This document shows positions 1 through 7,840 of a DNA stretch of 64,000 nucleotides, piece by piece. The translations under genes and the position numbers were made by a program. Under the pieces are notes generated by a model. The model did not search any database, had not been told where the DNA came from, and saw only the letters and a list, made by a program, of their open reading frames with translations. This DNA is from an uncultured Pseudomonadales bacterium (GTDB lineage: Bacteria; Pseudomonadota; Gammaproteobacteria; Pseudomonadales; Azotimanducaceae): positions 4,102,522 through 4,166,521 of the forward strand of contig CATOTI010000002.1 of the NCBI GenBank assembly GCA_951813295.1, written 5' to 3'. Each line of letters opens with the position of its first letter. Position 1 is the first letter of the stretch.

Positions 1-378
1 CAGTCGCGAACCGACGACGAAGTAACGACGTGGGGATTCAACTGGCAGTTCGAACGTATCGGCGGCGCCCCGCTCGATGCGGGAATCCATATCTCGAGCT
101 CGGACGGTATCGCCGACTACACGACGACCTGGCTCGGTGCCGCGTCACCGTTGCCGCGCCTCGTCGCCGATCAGGAAACAATCCGGATCGATCTCGCGTA
201 CGCCGTGACGGCGAAATCGCGCGTGTTTCTACGAATGTTCCACGAACGGTTCAGGAGCGCGGATTGGGCTGTGGACAATGTGGCCCATGACACGATCCCG
301 AATCTGCTCAGCTTTGGTCTCGTCAGCCCGAACTACCGGGTGACGTCGTTTGCGCTGGGGTGGCGTTGGTCGTTCTAG
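1..378 (+). CDS. C-terminal part of an outer-membrane beta-barrel protein, probably MtrB/PioB family (5' end outside window)
   Basis: Frame 1 is open from the first base and gives 125 residues ending in TRP-SER-PHE, the aromatic C-terminal residue typical of Bam-assembled outer-membrane barrels. The last 70 residues alternate polar and aromatic residues as barrel strands do. The tail with DTIPNLLSFG followed by SPNYRV resembles the C-terminus of the MtrB/PioB family, barrels that house decahaem cytochromes for electron transfer across the outer membrane. That family call is from memory of the tail motif only. No cytochrome gene lies downstream; repeat copy A begins 13 bases after the stop. 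The barrel call is fairly secure, the MtrB/PioB call moderate. Confidence 0.65.
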   Translation, partial: QSRTDDEVTTWGFNWQFERIGGAPLDAGIHISSSDGIADYTTTWLGAASPLPRLVADQETIRIDLAYAVTAKSRVFLRMFHERFRSADWAVDNVAHDTIPNLLSFGLVSPNYRVTSFALGWRWSF

Positions 379-390
379 CGATCGGGTGAC

Positions 391-960
391 CTGGGAAGCG
401 TTGGTTGGGTGATCTGGAAAGGATCGGTCCGGCGGCAGTTTGAGGCTGAAATATCGTGGCTCTTTCTTCTAGGGGGGACCCTCCGGGTCCCCCCTAGGAC
501 CCCCCTGCGTCGCGGCGGAGCCGCGCCGGGCTCGGGGTCATCGATTTCGCTGATCGGGGTTTGCCGGCTTTAGGACCAATTTGCCCTTAGGAAGATCGTA
601 GCGAACCGAGCAGCCTGCGAATCCTTTCCAGGACATCGAGCGCATGCAGGATCCTGCAAACGCGTCCCAGCCATCCTGCGAATCGCGCTCAATATCGATC
701 GAAGCCCTCCGGTGGACACGCCTTCCGCCGGGGCCCCGGCGCGCAAAGCGCCCGATAACGCATCTACGCCTCAGCAGTTTTGCATCGCAAAAACTGCCGA
801 CGAGCCGCGAAGCGGCTCGCGCGCGCGGCGAGATTTCCCCATCCGCCAACTCAGACTCAGCGCCGATCCGGCGGGGGCGTGGGGGCAGAGCCCCCACAAG
901 AAAGAGCAAGCTGCAATCCAGCCTACTCCTCCGGTCAGTCGAAGCTTCACAGCGCCTTCA
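391..960 (+). repeat. Dispersed structured repeat, copy A (uninterrupted)
   Basis: This stretch fills the gap between two convergent genes (stops at 378 and 969) and is matched closely at 42509-43024 plus 44377-44556 (copy B), and in its second half by copy C (4803-4937 plus 7596-7792, reverse orientation). It starts with two 23-base units beginning CTGGGAAGCG / CTGGAAAGGA. Then comes a perfect 11-bp stem with a 3-base loop at 471-495, a CGCGGC-GGA-GCCGCG hairpin near 510-525, a variable zone of other hairpins (about 735-835), and a conserved block with GGGGGC-AGA-GCCCCC near 881-895. The end, CAAGCTGCAATCC and onward, is intact here, so this copy shows the empty insertion site for the IS found in copy B. 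No credible protein is encoded. It may act as a bidirectional terminator, a structured RNA or a non-autonomous mobile element. Confidence 0.85.
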
Positions 961-968
961 GACGCCTG

Positions 969-1805
969 TCACTCCGCCACATCCAGCGGCAAGAAGTTTG
1001 GCGGACGACGTTCGACGAATGACGCCACCCCCTCCTTGAAGTCGCCGCGCGCGAGCGATTCGTCCATCCAGGCATTCGATTCGTCCATCGCCGGGCGAAG
1101 CTCCGCGTTCAAATGCTTGAACACCTGGCGCTTCATCATCATGAGCGAGTTCGGTGCCGCGTTCGCTGCAATGCCTTTCAGATAGTTCACCGCGTCGTTG
1201 GCGACTTCGCCCGGTTCGCTCACATGCCTTGCGAGGCCGATTCTGCCCGCTTCTTCACCATCGAACTTGCGTCCGGTCCAGAGGATGTCCAGCGCGTGGG
1301 CCGGACCGATCAGCCGCGGCAGGATCCAGCTCGTGCCGTGTTCGGCAATCAGTCCACGTTGCGAGAACGACGTGGCAAATTTTGCGGACTTGTCGACGAA
1401 CCGTAGATCGCAGAACACCGCATAGCTGAAGCCGAGGCCCGCGCATGCCCCGTTGATAGCGGCGATGAGCGGTTTCCGAAGGCCGAGGAAATAGCTCGCG
1501 CCGACGATGAAGTTGGGGTCGCGATCCGGGTTGCCGGGATTCGCGGCGAGGTCATCGTAGGAATCGCCGAGACGCTTGCCCGCCTCGCTCATCGCACCCA
1601 GCGCGTTCATGTCGACGCCGGAGCAGAAGCCGCGCCCGGCGCCCGTGAGAACGGTGCCGATGACGTCACTGTTCTTCTCCGACGCGTCGAGTGCATGCCG
1701 AATCTCAGCCTGGGTTCGGTCCGTCAGTGCGTTGAGCGTTTCGGGACGATTCATGGTGATAATGGCGACGGGTCCATCGAACTCGTAAAGGATTTCTTCG
1801 TACAT
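969..1805 (-). CDS. Enoyl-CoA hydratase/isomerase family protein
   Basis: A 278-residue crotonase-fold protein. The start chosen (1805) has an AGGAG about 6 bases upstream; an upstream in-frame start would add 15 residues with no ribosome site. Family landmarks are MNRPETLNAL near residue 20, the oxyanion-hole segment GAGRGFCSGVDM near 60, and the second signature NGACAGLGFSYAVFCDLRF around 125-145 followed by GLIAEHGTSW. Crotonases hydrate or isomerise acyl-CoA thioesters in the cytoplasm; the substrate cannot be read. It converges on repeat copy A and is divergent from the TPR gene at 1919. Confidence 0.9.
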   Translation of the reverse strand: MYEEILYEFDGPVAIITMNRPETLNALTDRTQAEIRHALDASEKNSDVIGTVLTGAGRGFCSGVDMNALGAMSEAGKRLGDSYDDLAANPGNPDRDPNFIVGASYFLGLRKPLIAAINGACAGLGFSYAVFCDLRFVDKSAKFATSFSQRGLIAEHGTSWILPRLIGPAHALDILWTGRKFDGEEAGRIGLARHVSEPGEVANDAVNYLKGIAANAAPNSLMMMKRQVFKHLNAELRPAMDESNAWMDESLARGDFKEGVASFVERRPPNFLPLDVAE

Positions 1806-1918
1806 GCGTTGGCTCCTGATGGCGAGAGAGGGTCGAATTGTAGCCTCCAAGGCGGCAGGCGATGGACTAGGGTCGGGATTGTGGAGATGAAGTCATTCAG
1901 ATAGGACAGACGCGGGTC

Positions 1919-3142
1919 GTGATCTTGAGCATCGTTCTGGTGACGACGGTCGCGGTCGTCGCTGGCGAGGATGGCGCGGATATCGAGCCCTCGATTCTGT
2001 CGATCGAGATCCCCGCAGGGATCGACGCGACCGTCGGGACCGCCCGAGAGCGATTCGATGCGCGGGAATACGCGGCGGCGATCGCGGTCGCCGACGTCGC
2101 CATTGCCCGCATGGAGTCGATCGATCGTTACGACGCACGGTTGGTCGAACCCTATATCCTGATCGGCGACGCGGCACTCGAACTCGGTGATCTGGGGCGC
2201 GCGCTTGCGGCTTATCAGAGTGGCGTGCAGTTGCAGCGAATGACCGAAGGATTGCTCACCTCGGCACAGATCCCGTTGATCTACAAACAGGCGGAGATTC
2301 ATCTGGAGGCGGGCGATCTTGCGTCGGCGAACCACCTCTTCGAGTACGCCTTTCAGGTGCTCTCGCGCGGATCCGGGCCGCGTGGCGAGCTCATTTCGGC
2401 GGCGTTCAAGCTCGGACGCTGGTACGAGGACATGGGGTTTCCGTTCACGGCGCGTCTGCTCTATGACCATGTCGCGGACGAACTGGTTGATAAGAATCTG
2501 GATGCCGTGATGCGGATCGAACTCCTCGTTCGAATGTCGCGAACCTACCGACTCGCCCGCTTTCCGCTGCGTCAGCGGCCCGTGGACGTCCAGTCCTTCG
2601 AACCGCGACCGTTCGGTGTGCGGCTCGGAGAATCGGCCGCCTACTCACGCACGGGCAAGAACCCGACGCGGAGCGGGCGCGGGTTTCGTGTGCTCGAGCA
2701 AGCACGCACCATTGCCGGTTCGACGTTCGGCGACGACAGTCGGGAAATCCTCGCCGTGCAGCTCGAGTTGGCCGATTGGCTCCTCCTGTTCAACGACCTC
2801 ACGGCGGCGCGGGCGCTCTATGCGACGGTTTTTGAAGGCGCCGCGGCACATCCGGCGATCCGTCGGTCTCTCCGCGAGCCAGTCGTTCTCGCGACCGTGG
2901 ATCCGGGCGACCCGAAAAAGATGTTCGGTACCCCGGGGAGCGAGGCCGGTACGGTGACGTACCGCGTCGACTTCGATGAGACCGGACGGCCGCGTAATCT
3001 CACCTTGCTCGCCCGGGAACCGGAAGATTTCGACGATATTCGCTTTCGCCGTGTGCTCAGCCAGATGCGTTTTCGACCGCCGATGGAAGAAGGTCAGTTA
3101 GTGGCGGGTAACTGGGAACAGACCTACGACTTCGTCTACTGA
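1919..3142 (+). CDS. Secreted/periplasmic TPR protein with TonB-like C-terminal domain
   Basis: 407 residues from a GTG start; the first 16 residues are a hydrophobic signal-type segment ending VVAGED. Residues about 40-230 contain helical pairs with TPR-like Ala/Gly/Leu/Tyr spacing, such as ARERFDAREYAAAIAVADVA and GDAALELGDLGRALAAYQSG. The last 80 residues, with VTYRVDFDETGRPRNLTLL and FRRVLSQMRFRPP, look like the C-terminal domain of TonB-family energy transducers. Similar TPR plus TonB-C proteins are common and uncharacterised in marine gammaproteobacteria. No partner is obvious; the GST gene converges on it 5 bases after the stop. Confidence 0.75.
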   Translation: MILSIVLVTTVAVVAGEDGADIEPSILSIEIPAGIDATVGTARERFDAREYAAAIAVADVAIARMESIDRYDARLVEPYILIGDAALELGDLGRALAAYQSGVQLQRMTEGLLTSAQIPLIYKQAEIHLEAGDLASANHLFEYAFQVLSRGSGPRGELISAAFKLGRWYEDMGFPFTARLLYDHVADELVDKNLDAVMRIELLVRMSRTYRLARFPLRQRPVDVQSFEPRPFGVRLGESAAYSRTGKNPTRSGRGFRVLEQARTIAGSTFGDDSREILAVQLELADWLLLFNDLTAARALYATVFEGAAAHPAIRRSLREPVVLATVDPGDPKKMFGTPGSEAGTVTYRVDFDETGRPRNLTLLAREPEDFDDIRFRRVLSQMRFRPPMEEGQLVAGNWEQTYDFVY

Positions 3143-3147
3143 ACCCC

Positions 3148-3930
3148 TCACGCCGCGAAGAACCAGTCGAGATAATTGCCGAGACGGTGTTGGAAAACGT
3201 CCTGTTGACCCAACGTTTCGAGATGCGCAAACGCGCGCGGATAGGCCGCCACCGCGCCATCGCCGATCGGTGCGAGGCCCTTGTCCGTCAGTGCTGTGCG
3301 GAAGCGGCCTTTGCCTTCGCGCAGAAACTGGCCGACGTCGCAGACGAATCCGATGTCGGCGATCGTCAGTTCGTCGCCTGCGATGAAGTCGGACTGCGAT
3401 AGCGCGTTCTCGACGCCGTTCATGTAGAACTCGAACGCCCCCGCCATGCGTTCCTGCAGACCGGGCGTCATGTCCGTCATTATGAGCAGGTAGACCTGCG
3501 CTTCGCGACCCAGCACCAGGGCCGCGTCGAGAAAACTGTCGATCCGGGAGGCGTGATAACCGTCGCGTCCGTACAACCCCTGATCGTCCTCCGCGGCACG
3601 GACCACCGCCCGGAGAATGCTGTTCGATTCGAATACCCCCACCTGGCCGTCCGGACTGAACGCCGCTGGTACGGTGCCGAACGGATGCGCTTTGAGAAAC
3701 GCGTCGGTTTTGAAGAGGGTGCCGCTGAAACCGCGCCGCGACGTCCGTGCGTGAGGACTCGACGCCTCCCGCTCGCTCTCTTCCATCGGACGCGCATCGA
3801 AGTCCCACAACCAGCTACCGAGGTTGCCGTCGCCGACGACGTCGACCTCGACGCCGCAGATATCGCCTGCGATCTGCGCCTTCCAAACGCGTGGATTCGG
3901 CAAGTACGAAAAGATCCGCAAAACGGCCAT
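3148..3930 (-). CDS. Glutathione S-transferase family protein
   Basis: 260 residues from an ATG at 3930 preceded by AGGAGG; the longer open frame to 4035 lacks a ribosome site. The N-terminal 90 residues fit a thioredoxin fold (MAVLRIFSYLPNPRVWKAQI, then VGVFESNSILRAV where the glutathione gamma-glutamyl group would be held). The rest is an all-helical domain with ELTIADIGFVCDV, the ALTLAD-type hallmark. It starts back to back with the SDR at 4050, leaving about 120 bases for two divergent promoters. Substrate unknown. Confidence 0.8.
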   Translation of the reverse strand: MAVLRIFSYLPNPRVWKAQIAGDICGVEVDVVGDGNLGSWLWDFDARPMEESEREASSPHARTSRRGFSGTLFKTDAFLKAHPFGTVPAAFSPDGQVGVFESNSILRAVVRAAEDDQGLYGRDGYHASRIDSFLDAALVLGREAQVYLLIMTDMTPGLQERMAGAFEFYMNGVENALSQSDFIAGDELTIADIGFVCDVGQFLREGKGRFRTALTDKGLAPIGDGAVAAYPRAFAHLETLGQQDVFQHRLGNYLDWFFAA

Positions 3931-4049
3931 GGTCGTCGTCCTCCTAAACGGTCGCGGCACGATAGCGGGTCGACGCGGCGACGTCATCGCATGCCAGTCG
4001 AGGGGCGTTACCTGCGAGAATGCCGGCTTCGACACGAAGCGAGGATCCG

Positions 4050-4805
4050 ATGGCGGAAACGAACGAAGTAGCGCTCATTGTGGGCGGTGGTCCAGGCGTC
4101 AGCGCCAGCTGTGCGCGCCGATTTGCCGACGCGGGAATGAAAGTCGCGATTGCGGCACGTAATCCAGACAAGTCCGTTCTGAAAGCCCTCGAGGCCGAGC
4201 ACGGGGTCGCTCGATATCCGTGCGACGCGGCGGATCCGGGCGCCGTCGAAGAACTCTTCTCGAGCGTCACGCGCGACCTCGGTTCGCCGCGACTGGTCGT
4301 ACACAACATCGACGGCCGGATGCGTGAAATCTTCCGCAAAGGCGTCGCGGAAGCCGACGCCGACCTCGTTCGCCAGGTGATGATGAACTCGGCCTACAGC
4401 GCGTTTCTCGTCGGCCAGCAAGCAGCCCAAGCCATGCTCGAGCACGAGCCGGACGACAACGGTGTGCGCGGCACGATCCTCTACACCAACGCCAGTGCCG
4501 CCACCAAGGGCTATCCGAAAAGCGGCGCCTTCGCGATCGCCTGCCACGGCAAAGCCGGACTCGCCGAAAGCATGGCCCGCGAACTCATGCCGCAGGGCAT
4601 CCACGTCGCCCACATTCCCATCGACGCCGCGATCGGCTGGACGCAGGACGACGGCTCTCGTGCCCATTGGGCGGCCGGCCAAACCGTCGAGGACAACATG
4701 GCCGACCCCGAGCGGATCGCCGATGTTTATTACGCGTTGCACCGGCAGCATCGCTCGACGTGGGCGTTCGAGGTGGTTCTTCGGCCTTGGACGGAGAATT
4801 GGTAG
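4050..4805 (+). CDS. Atypical short-chain dehydrogenase/reductase (no catalytic Tyr)
   Basis: 251 residues; the ATG at 4050 is preceded by GAGGA. The nucleotide loop reads GGGPGVS instead of TGxxxGxG and the fold pattern is otherwise SDR-like. At the active site, where classical enzymes have YxxxK, the sequence is ACHGK after SAATKGYPKSG, so the tyrosine is replaced by Ala while the Lys remains. The C-terminal AFEVVLRPWTENW matches the end of the protein at 45666-46364, so the two belong to one subfamily. It may use different chemistry or only bind cofactor. Its stop codon lies inside the first 23-base unit of repeat copy C. Confidence 0.8.
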   Translation: MAETNEVALIVGGGPGVSASCARRFADAGMKVAIAARNPDKSVLKALEAEHGVARYPCDAADPGAVEELFSSVTRDLGSPRLVVHNIDGRMREIFRKGVAEADADLVRQVMMNSAYSAFLVGQQAAQAMLEHEPDDNGVRGTILYTNASAATKGYPKSGAFAIACHGKAGLAESMARELMPQGIHVAHIPIDAAIGWTQDDGSRAHWAAGQTVEDNMADPERIADVYYALHRQHRSTWAFEVVLRPWTENW

Positions 4806-4916
4806 GGAAGTGGGAGCTGGTGGCGCTGGGAAGGCCGGTTCGATGGTCTGGGAAGCGCTGATCCGGTGGACTGGGAAGCGGGATCCGGTGGCGCTGGGAA
4901 GCGTTGACTTGCCGGA
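4803..4916 (+). repeat. Five tandem 22-23-base units at the edge of repeat copy C
   Basis: Units begin at 4803, 4826, 4848, 4871 and 4894 and follow the pattern CTGGGAAGCGNTGATCCGG with a short GC tail. The first unit begins TAGGGAAG, and that TAG is the stop codon of the upstream SDR. Related units flank copies A (391, 414) and B (42536, 42559 and, inverted, 44402-44460). There are no unique spacers, so this is not a CRISPR array. The units may be protein-binding iterons or terminal repeats of the structured element. Confidence 0.8.
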
Positions 4917-5072
4917 GGAGTAGGCTGGAATTCTGATAGTTGTGTGCCGCAAGTTGTGCAAAAGGGTTGAGTGGCCTGGCATGCGGTTAAGCGGCTTGAC
5001 GGAGCTGTTCCTTCTTCAGCTCCTTGAGCAAGTCCATGTTTAAGTAGCGGCTCTGTTCGAGCCAGTTTTCGT

Positions 5073-6390
5073 GGGCGTGTCCTGATTTCTGTGTGTGAGC
5101 GTTGGTTCATATCATCATGTTGAAGCGTTCGCCGAACTGGATGGCGAGCTGCGCCTTGGCAGCCTGCCATTCGATCGGCGGTCGTTGCCACTTGGCCTCG
5201 GCCTGCATCAGTGACAGATAGATCAGTTTGGTCGCCGCCTCGTCGTTCGGGAAGTGACCCTTGTTGCGGATCGTTTTGCGCACTTGACTGTGCAAGCTCT
5301 CGATCGCATTCGTCGTGTAGATGATCTTGCGCACCTCCGCCGAGAACGCAAAGAACGGGATGACCTGATCCCATTTGCGACGCCAAGCGACCACGACCGG
5401 TGGATATTTCTGTCCCCACGGTCCGCGTTCGAACGCCTCAAGCGCATCGGCAGCGGCTTCTGCTGATACGGCGCCGTAAACGGGCCGCAGAGCCTTGGCG
5501 ATGGGTTTGCGTTCCTTCCAGGAAGCGAACTGCATCGAGTAACGGATCAGATGCACGATGCAGGTCTGCACGACCGTCTCCGGGAACACCGCCGTAATGG
5601 CGTCAGGGAAGCCCTTCAGGCCATCGACGACACCGATCAGGATGTCATCGACGCCCCGGCCCTTGAGCTCGGTCATGACGCGCATCCAGAACTTGGCGCC
5701 TTCGGTCTGCTCGATCCACAGGCCGAGGATCTCCTTCATGCCGCGGCAGGTGACGCCGATGGCGAGATACACCGCTTTGTTGCGCACGATGCCCTCGTCG
5801 CGGATCTTCACCCGCAAGGCATCGAAGTAGACGATCGCGTAGGTCGTCTCAAGTGGTCGGTTCTGCCAGGCGACGGCTTCCTCCATCACCGACTCGGTGA
5901 CGGCGGAGACCAGGTTCGGCGACACACCGATGCCGTAGAGTTCTTCGATATGACCTTGGATATCGCGCGTACTCATGCCGCGGGCGTAGAGCGCGATGAT
6001 CTTCTCGTCGAAGCCTGGAAAGCGCCGCGCGTACTTGGGGATCAGTGTCGGATCGAACTGGCCGTGGCGGTCGCGTGGAATGTCCAGAACGACACGATCG
6101 TCGTCCATGGTTACCGTCTTCGATGAGTACCCGTTGCGGTGGTTGCCGTCGGCTTGTTGTTCCGGCTCCTCGAGATGCACGTCCATCTCGGTCTCGAGCA
6201 TGCGCTCGGCCAGGCGCTTCTTCAGGTCGCCGATCAGGCCGTCGTTGCTCAGCAGGTGGGCGCCGTGCTCCTGGCCCTCGAGCAGTTCATCAATCAGCTC
6301 ATCGGAAAACCGCGAGCTCGTCTTTTTGCGTCTTGCCATATCCCCTCCTTGGGAAATAATGACTCAACACACAAAATTCCGGACACCCCC
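5073..6390 (-). mobile_element. IS256-family element (inner), complete, 1318 bp
   Basis: Inverted ends of about 24 bases: GGGCGTGTCCTGATTTCTGT at 5073 and, read inward from 6390, GGGGGTGTCCGGAATTTTGT. The 8-bp duplication GTTTTCGT is present at 5065-5072 and 6391-6398. It carries one intact transposase gene and sits in the 3' end of the outer element's transposase. Exact duplications and an intact frame suggest a fairly recent insertion. Confidence 0.93.
5107..6339 (-). CDS. IS256-family transposase (inner element)
   Basis: 410 residues. Landmarks are KKRLAERMLETEMDVHL and NHRNGYSSKTV at the N-terminus, LDIPRDRHGQFDP, then the catalytic set YFDALRVKIRDEG (Asp), IGVVDGLKGFPDAI (Asp), CIVHLIRYSM, and TTNAIESLHSQVRK (Glu). 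These are the family's DDE landmarks with the usual insertion between the second Asp and the Glu. The length matches intact members. A GGAGGGG ribosome site lies just upstream of the start at 6339. It differs clearly from the outer element's transposase, so the two IS are not copies of each other. Confidence 0.95.
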   Translation of the reverse strand: MARRKKTSSRFSDELIDELLEGQEHGAHLLSNDGLIGDLKKRLAERMLETEMDVHLEEPEQQADGNHRNGYSSKTVTMDDDRVVLDIPRDRHGQFDPTLIPKYARRFPGFDEKIIALYARGMSTRDIQGHIEELYGIGVSPNLVSAVTESVMEEAVAWQNRPLETTYAIVYFDALRVKIRDEGIVRNKAVYLAIGVTCRGMKEILGLWIEQTEGAKFWMRVMTELKGRGVDDILIGVVDGLKGFPDAITAVFPETVVQTCIVHLIRYSMQFASWKERKPIAKALRPVYGAVSAEAAADALEAFERGPWGQKYPPVVVAWRRKWDQVIPFFAFSAEVRKIIYTTNAIESLHSQVRKTIRNKGHFPNDEAATKLIYLSLMQAEAKWQRPPIEWQAAKAQLAIQFGERFNMMI

Positions 6391-7595
6391 GTTTTCGTGG
6401 GTCTCAACGGCCAGCGCCCGCACCAGGCGTAAGCAACTCGCCGCGTTCGGAAAGATCCGCACCACATACGTTCGTCGACGGATTTCCTCGTTCAACCGTT
6501 CCAGCATGTTGGTGCTCTTCATGTGCTTGTGATGGCGATGCGGGAGGCGATAGAACGTCCACGTCTGCTCGATGTTTTCCTCCACCCAGTCGGTGAGCTT
6601 CGGATACTTCGTGTGCCATCGGCCGATCCAAGCGGCGAGATCCGATCGCGCCTCATCGACGTTGCGACGATCGTAGAGCCAGCGCAGTTCCTGCAGACAA
6701 TCGTCATCGGCCTTGCGCGGAATGTGGTCGAGGGCGTTGCGCAGGAAGTGCACGTAGCAGCGTTGCCAGGCGCTGTCGGTGAGGACTTCTTGGATCGCCC
6801 GTCGCAGCCCATCGTGATCATCGCTGACGACGTACTCGACGCCGTGTAAGCCGCGATCACGCAGCGTGGTGAGGAACTCTTTCCAGCTACTTCGACTCTC
6901 CCGTTGAGCGAGCTCCACGGCCAGTATCTGGCGGCGTCCTTCCCAGTTGATGCCAATGGCAATGAGCACGGCTCGAGAGCGGATCACTCCCGCCTCACGG
7001 ACCTTCTCATAACGCGCATCGAGGATCAGATACGGCGTCGGTTCTTCGAGTCGTCGGGTGGCGAATGCGGTGAGCGTCTTGTCGAGGCGCTTGTTGATCC
7101 GCGAGATGGTCGAGGCCGAGACGCTGTGGCCACACAGCTCCTCCGTGATCGCTTTGACCTTGCGCGTCGAAACGCCCTCGATATACATCTGCGCCAGCGC
7201 GCTGACCAAGGCTTGTTCGGAACGCTGGTAGCGCGCAAACAGCTCCGTGGAAAAGCGTCCTTCGCGGTCGCGCGGTACACGCAGCTCGAGCTTGCCGACG
7301 CGGGTCAACAAGCCGCGCGGGTAGTAACCGGCTCGATAGCCCCGGCGTTCGTCGCTGCGTTCGTGGGGTTGCGCGCGGAGCACTTTGGCCATCTCCGCTT
7401 CCAATAGCTCTTGGAGCATCTCGCGCATCATCGTGCGCAGCTGGTCGCCCTCGCTGCTGAGTACCTCTTCCAGTTCGACTGCCGTCGTCTTACGCTTCTT
7501 CTGGGTGGTCATCTCGTGTGTGTGCCTTTTTTGATGTCGTGTCTAAAAGCACACCATGGCCACCCAACTTTTTGCACATCCTTCGGCACACTACC

Positions 7596-7792
7596 ATTCT
7601 GATTGCTTTTTTCTTGTGGGGGCTCCGCCCCCACGCCCCCGCCGGATCGGCGCCGAGTCTGAGATGGCTGATGGGGGAGTCACGCCGCGCGCCCTTCGGC
7701 GCGGGGTTGCAGCGGGTGGTTCCCCCCTGCGCGCTTTGCGCGCGGGGACCCCGGTCGTCGGCGTGTTCACCTGAAGGCGCCGGCAACCTTTC
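7596..7792 (-). repeat. Dispersed structured repeat, copy C (remaining part, reverse orientation, 5'-truncated)
   Basis: Read on the minus strand this matches copies A and B from GCCTTCAGGTGAACACGCCG through the variable hairpin zone to the conserved GGGGGCGGAGCCCCCACAAG. The outer IS256 element then interrupts it, and it continues at 4937-4803. The first 250 or so bases of copies A and B, including the 11-bp GC stem, are missing. Hairpins differ in sequence from the other copies but keep pairing, for example GCGCGC-AAA-GCGCGC. The next gene, an ArsR regulator, follows directly. Confidence 0.8.
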
Positions 7793-7840
7793 CGATCGAC
7801 CACCCTTGCGATAACTGTGCCGTTAAATAACAATAAAGTT

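Larger units (their letters stand above)
4987..7512 (-). pseudogene. IS256-family transposase of the outer element, split by the inner IS
   Basis: The frame opens at 7512 (MTTQKKRKTT) and reads through RVPRDREGRF, LDARYEKVREAG (first Asp), VVSDDHDGLRRAI (second Asp) and STNMLERLNEEIRRRT (the Glu) to ALAVETHEN. There it meets the inner IS at 6390 and ends in 7 unrelated residues. The missing tail (WLEQSRYLNMDLLKELKK, then a TAA at 4987-4989) lies on the far side of the inner IS, 5064 to 4987. Joining 7512-6391 to 5064-4987 gives exactly 400 codons in frame, a normal length for the family. The truncated form keeps the whole DDE triad and loses about 25 residues. Confidence 0.92.
4938..7595 (-). 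mobile_element. IS256-family element (outer), inserted in repeat copy C and interrupted by a second IS256-family element
   Basis: The ends are imperfect inverted repeats of about 38 bases: the left begins AGTTGTGTGCCGCAAG and the right, read inward, begins GGTAGTGTGCCGAAGG. They are flanked by the 8-bp direct repeat ATTCTGAT at 4930-4937 and 7596-7603, the duplication size expected for IS256. Removing the inner element (5073-6390) and one inner duplication leaves 1332 bases with a full-length transposase frame. The element lies within the repeat found intact at 391-960. Confidence 0.9.

Noticed and set aside
538..1185. Several 80-157-codon frames within repeat copy A on both strands
   Set aside because: They differ between copies of the repeat, are broken by hairpin changes and have shadow-type composition.
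4803..4916. CRISPR array
   Set aside because: Units follow each other without unique spacers, are only 22-23 bases and vary between units; no cas genes are nearby.
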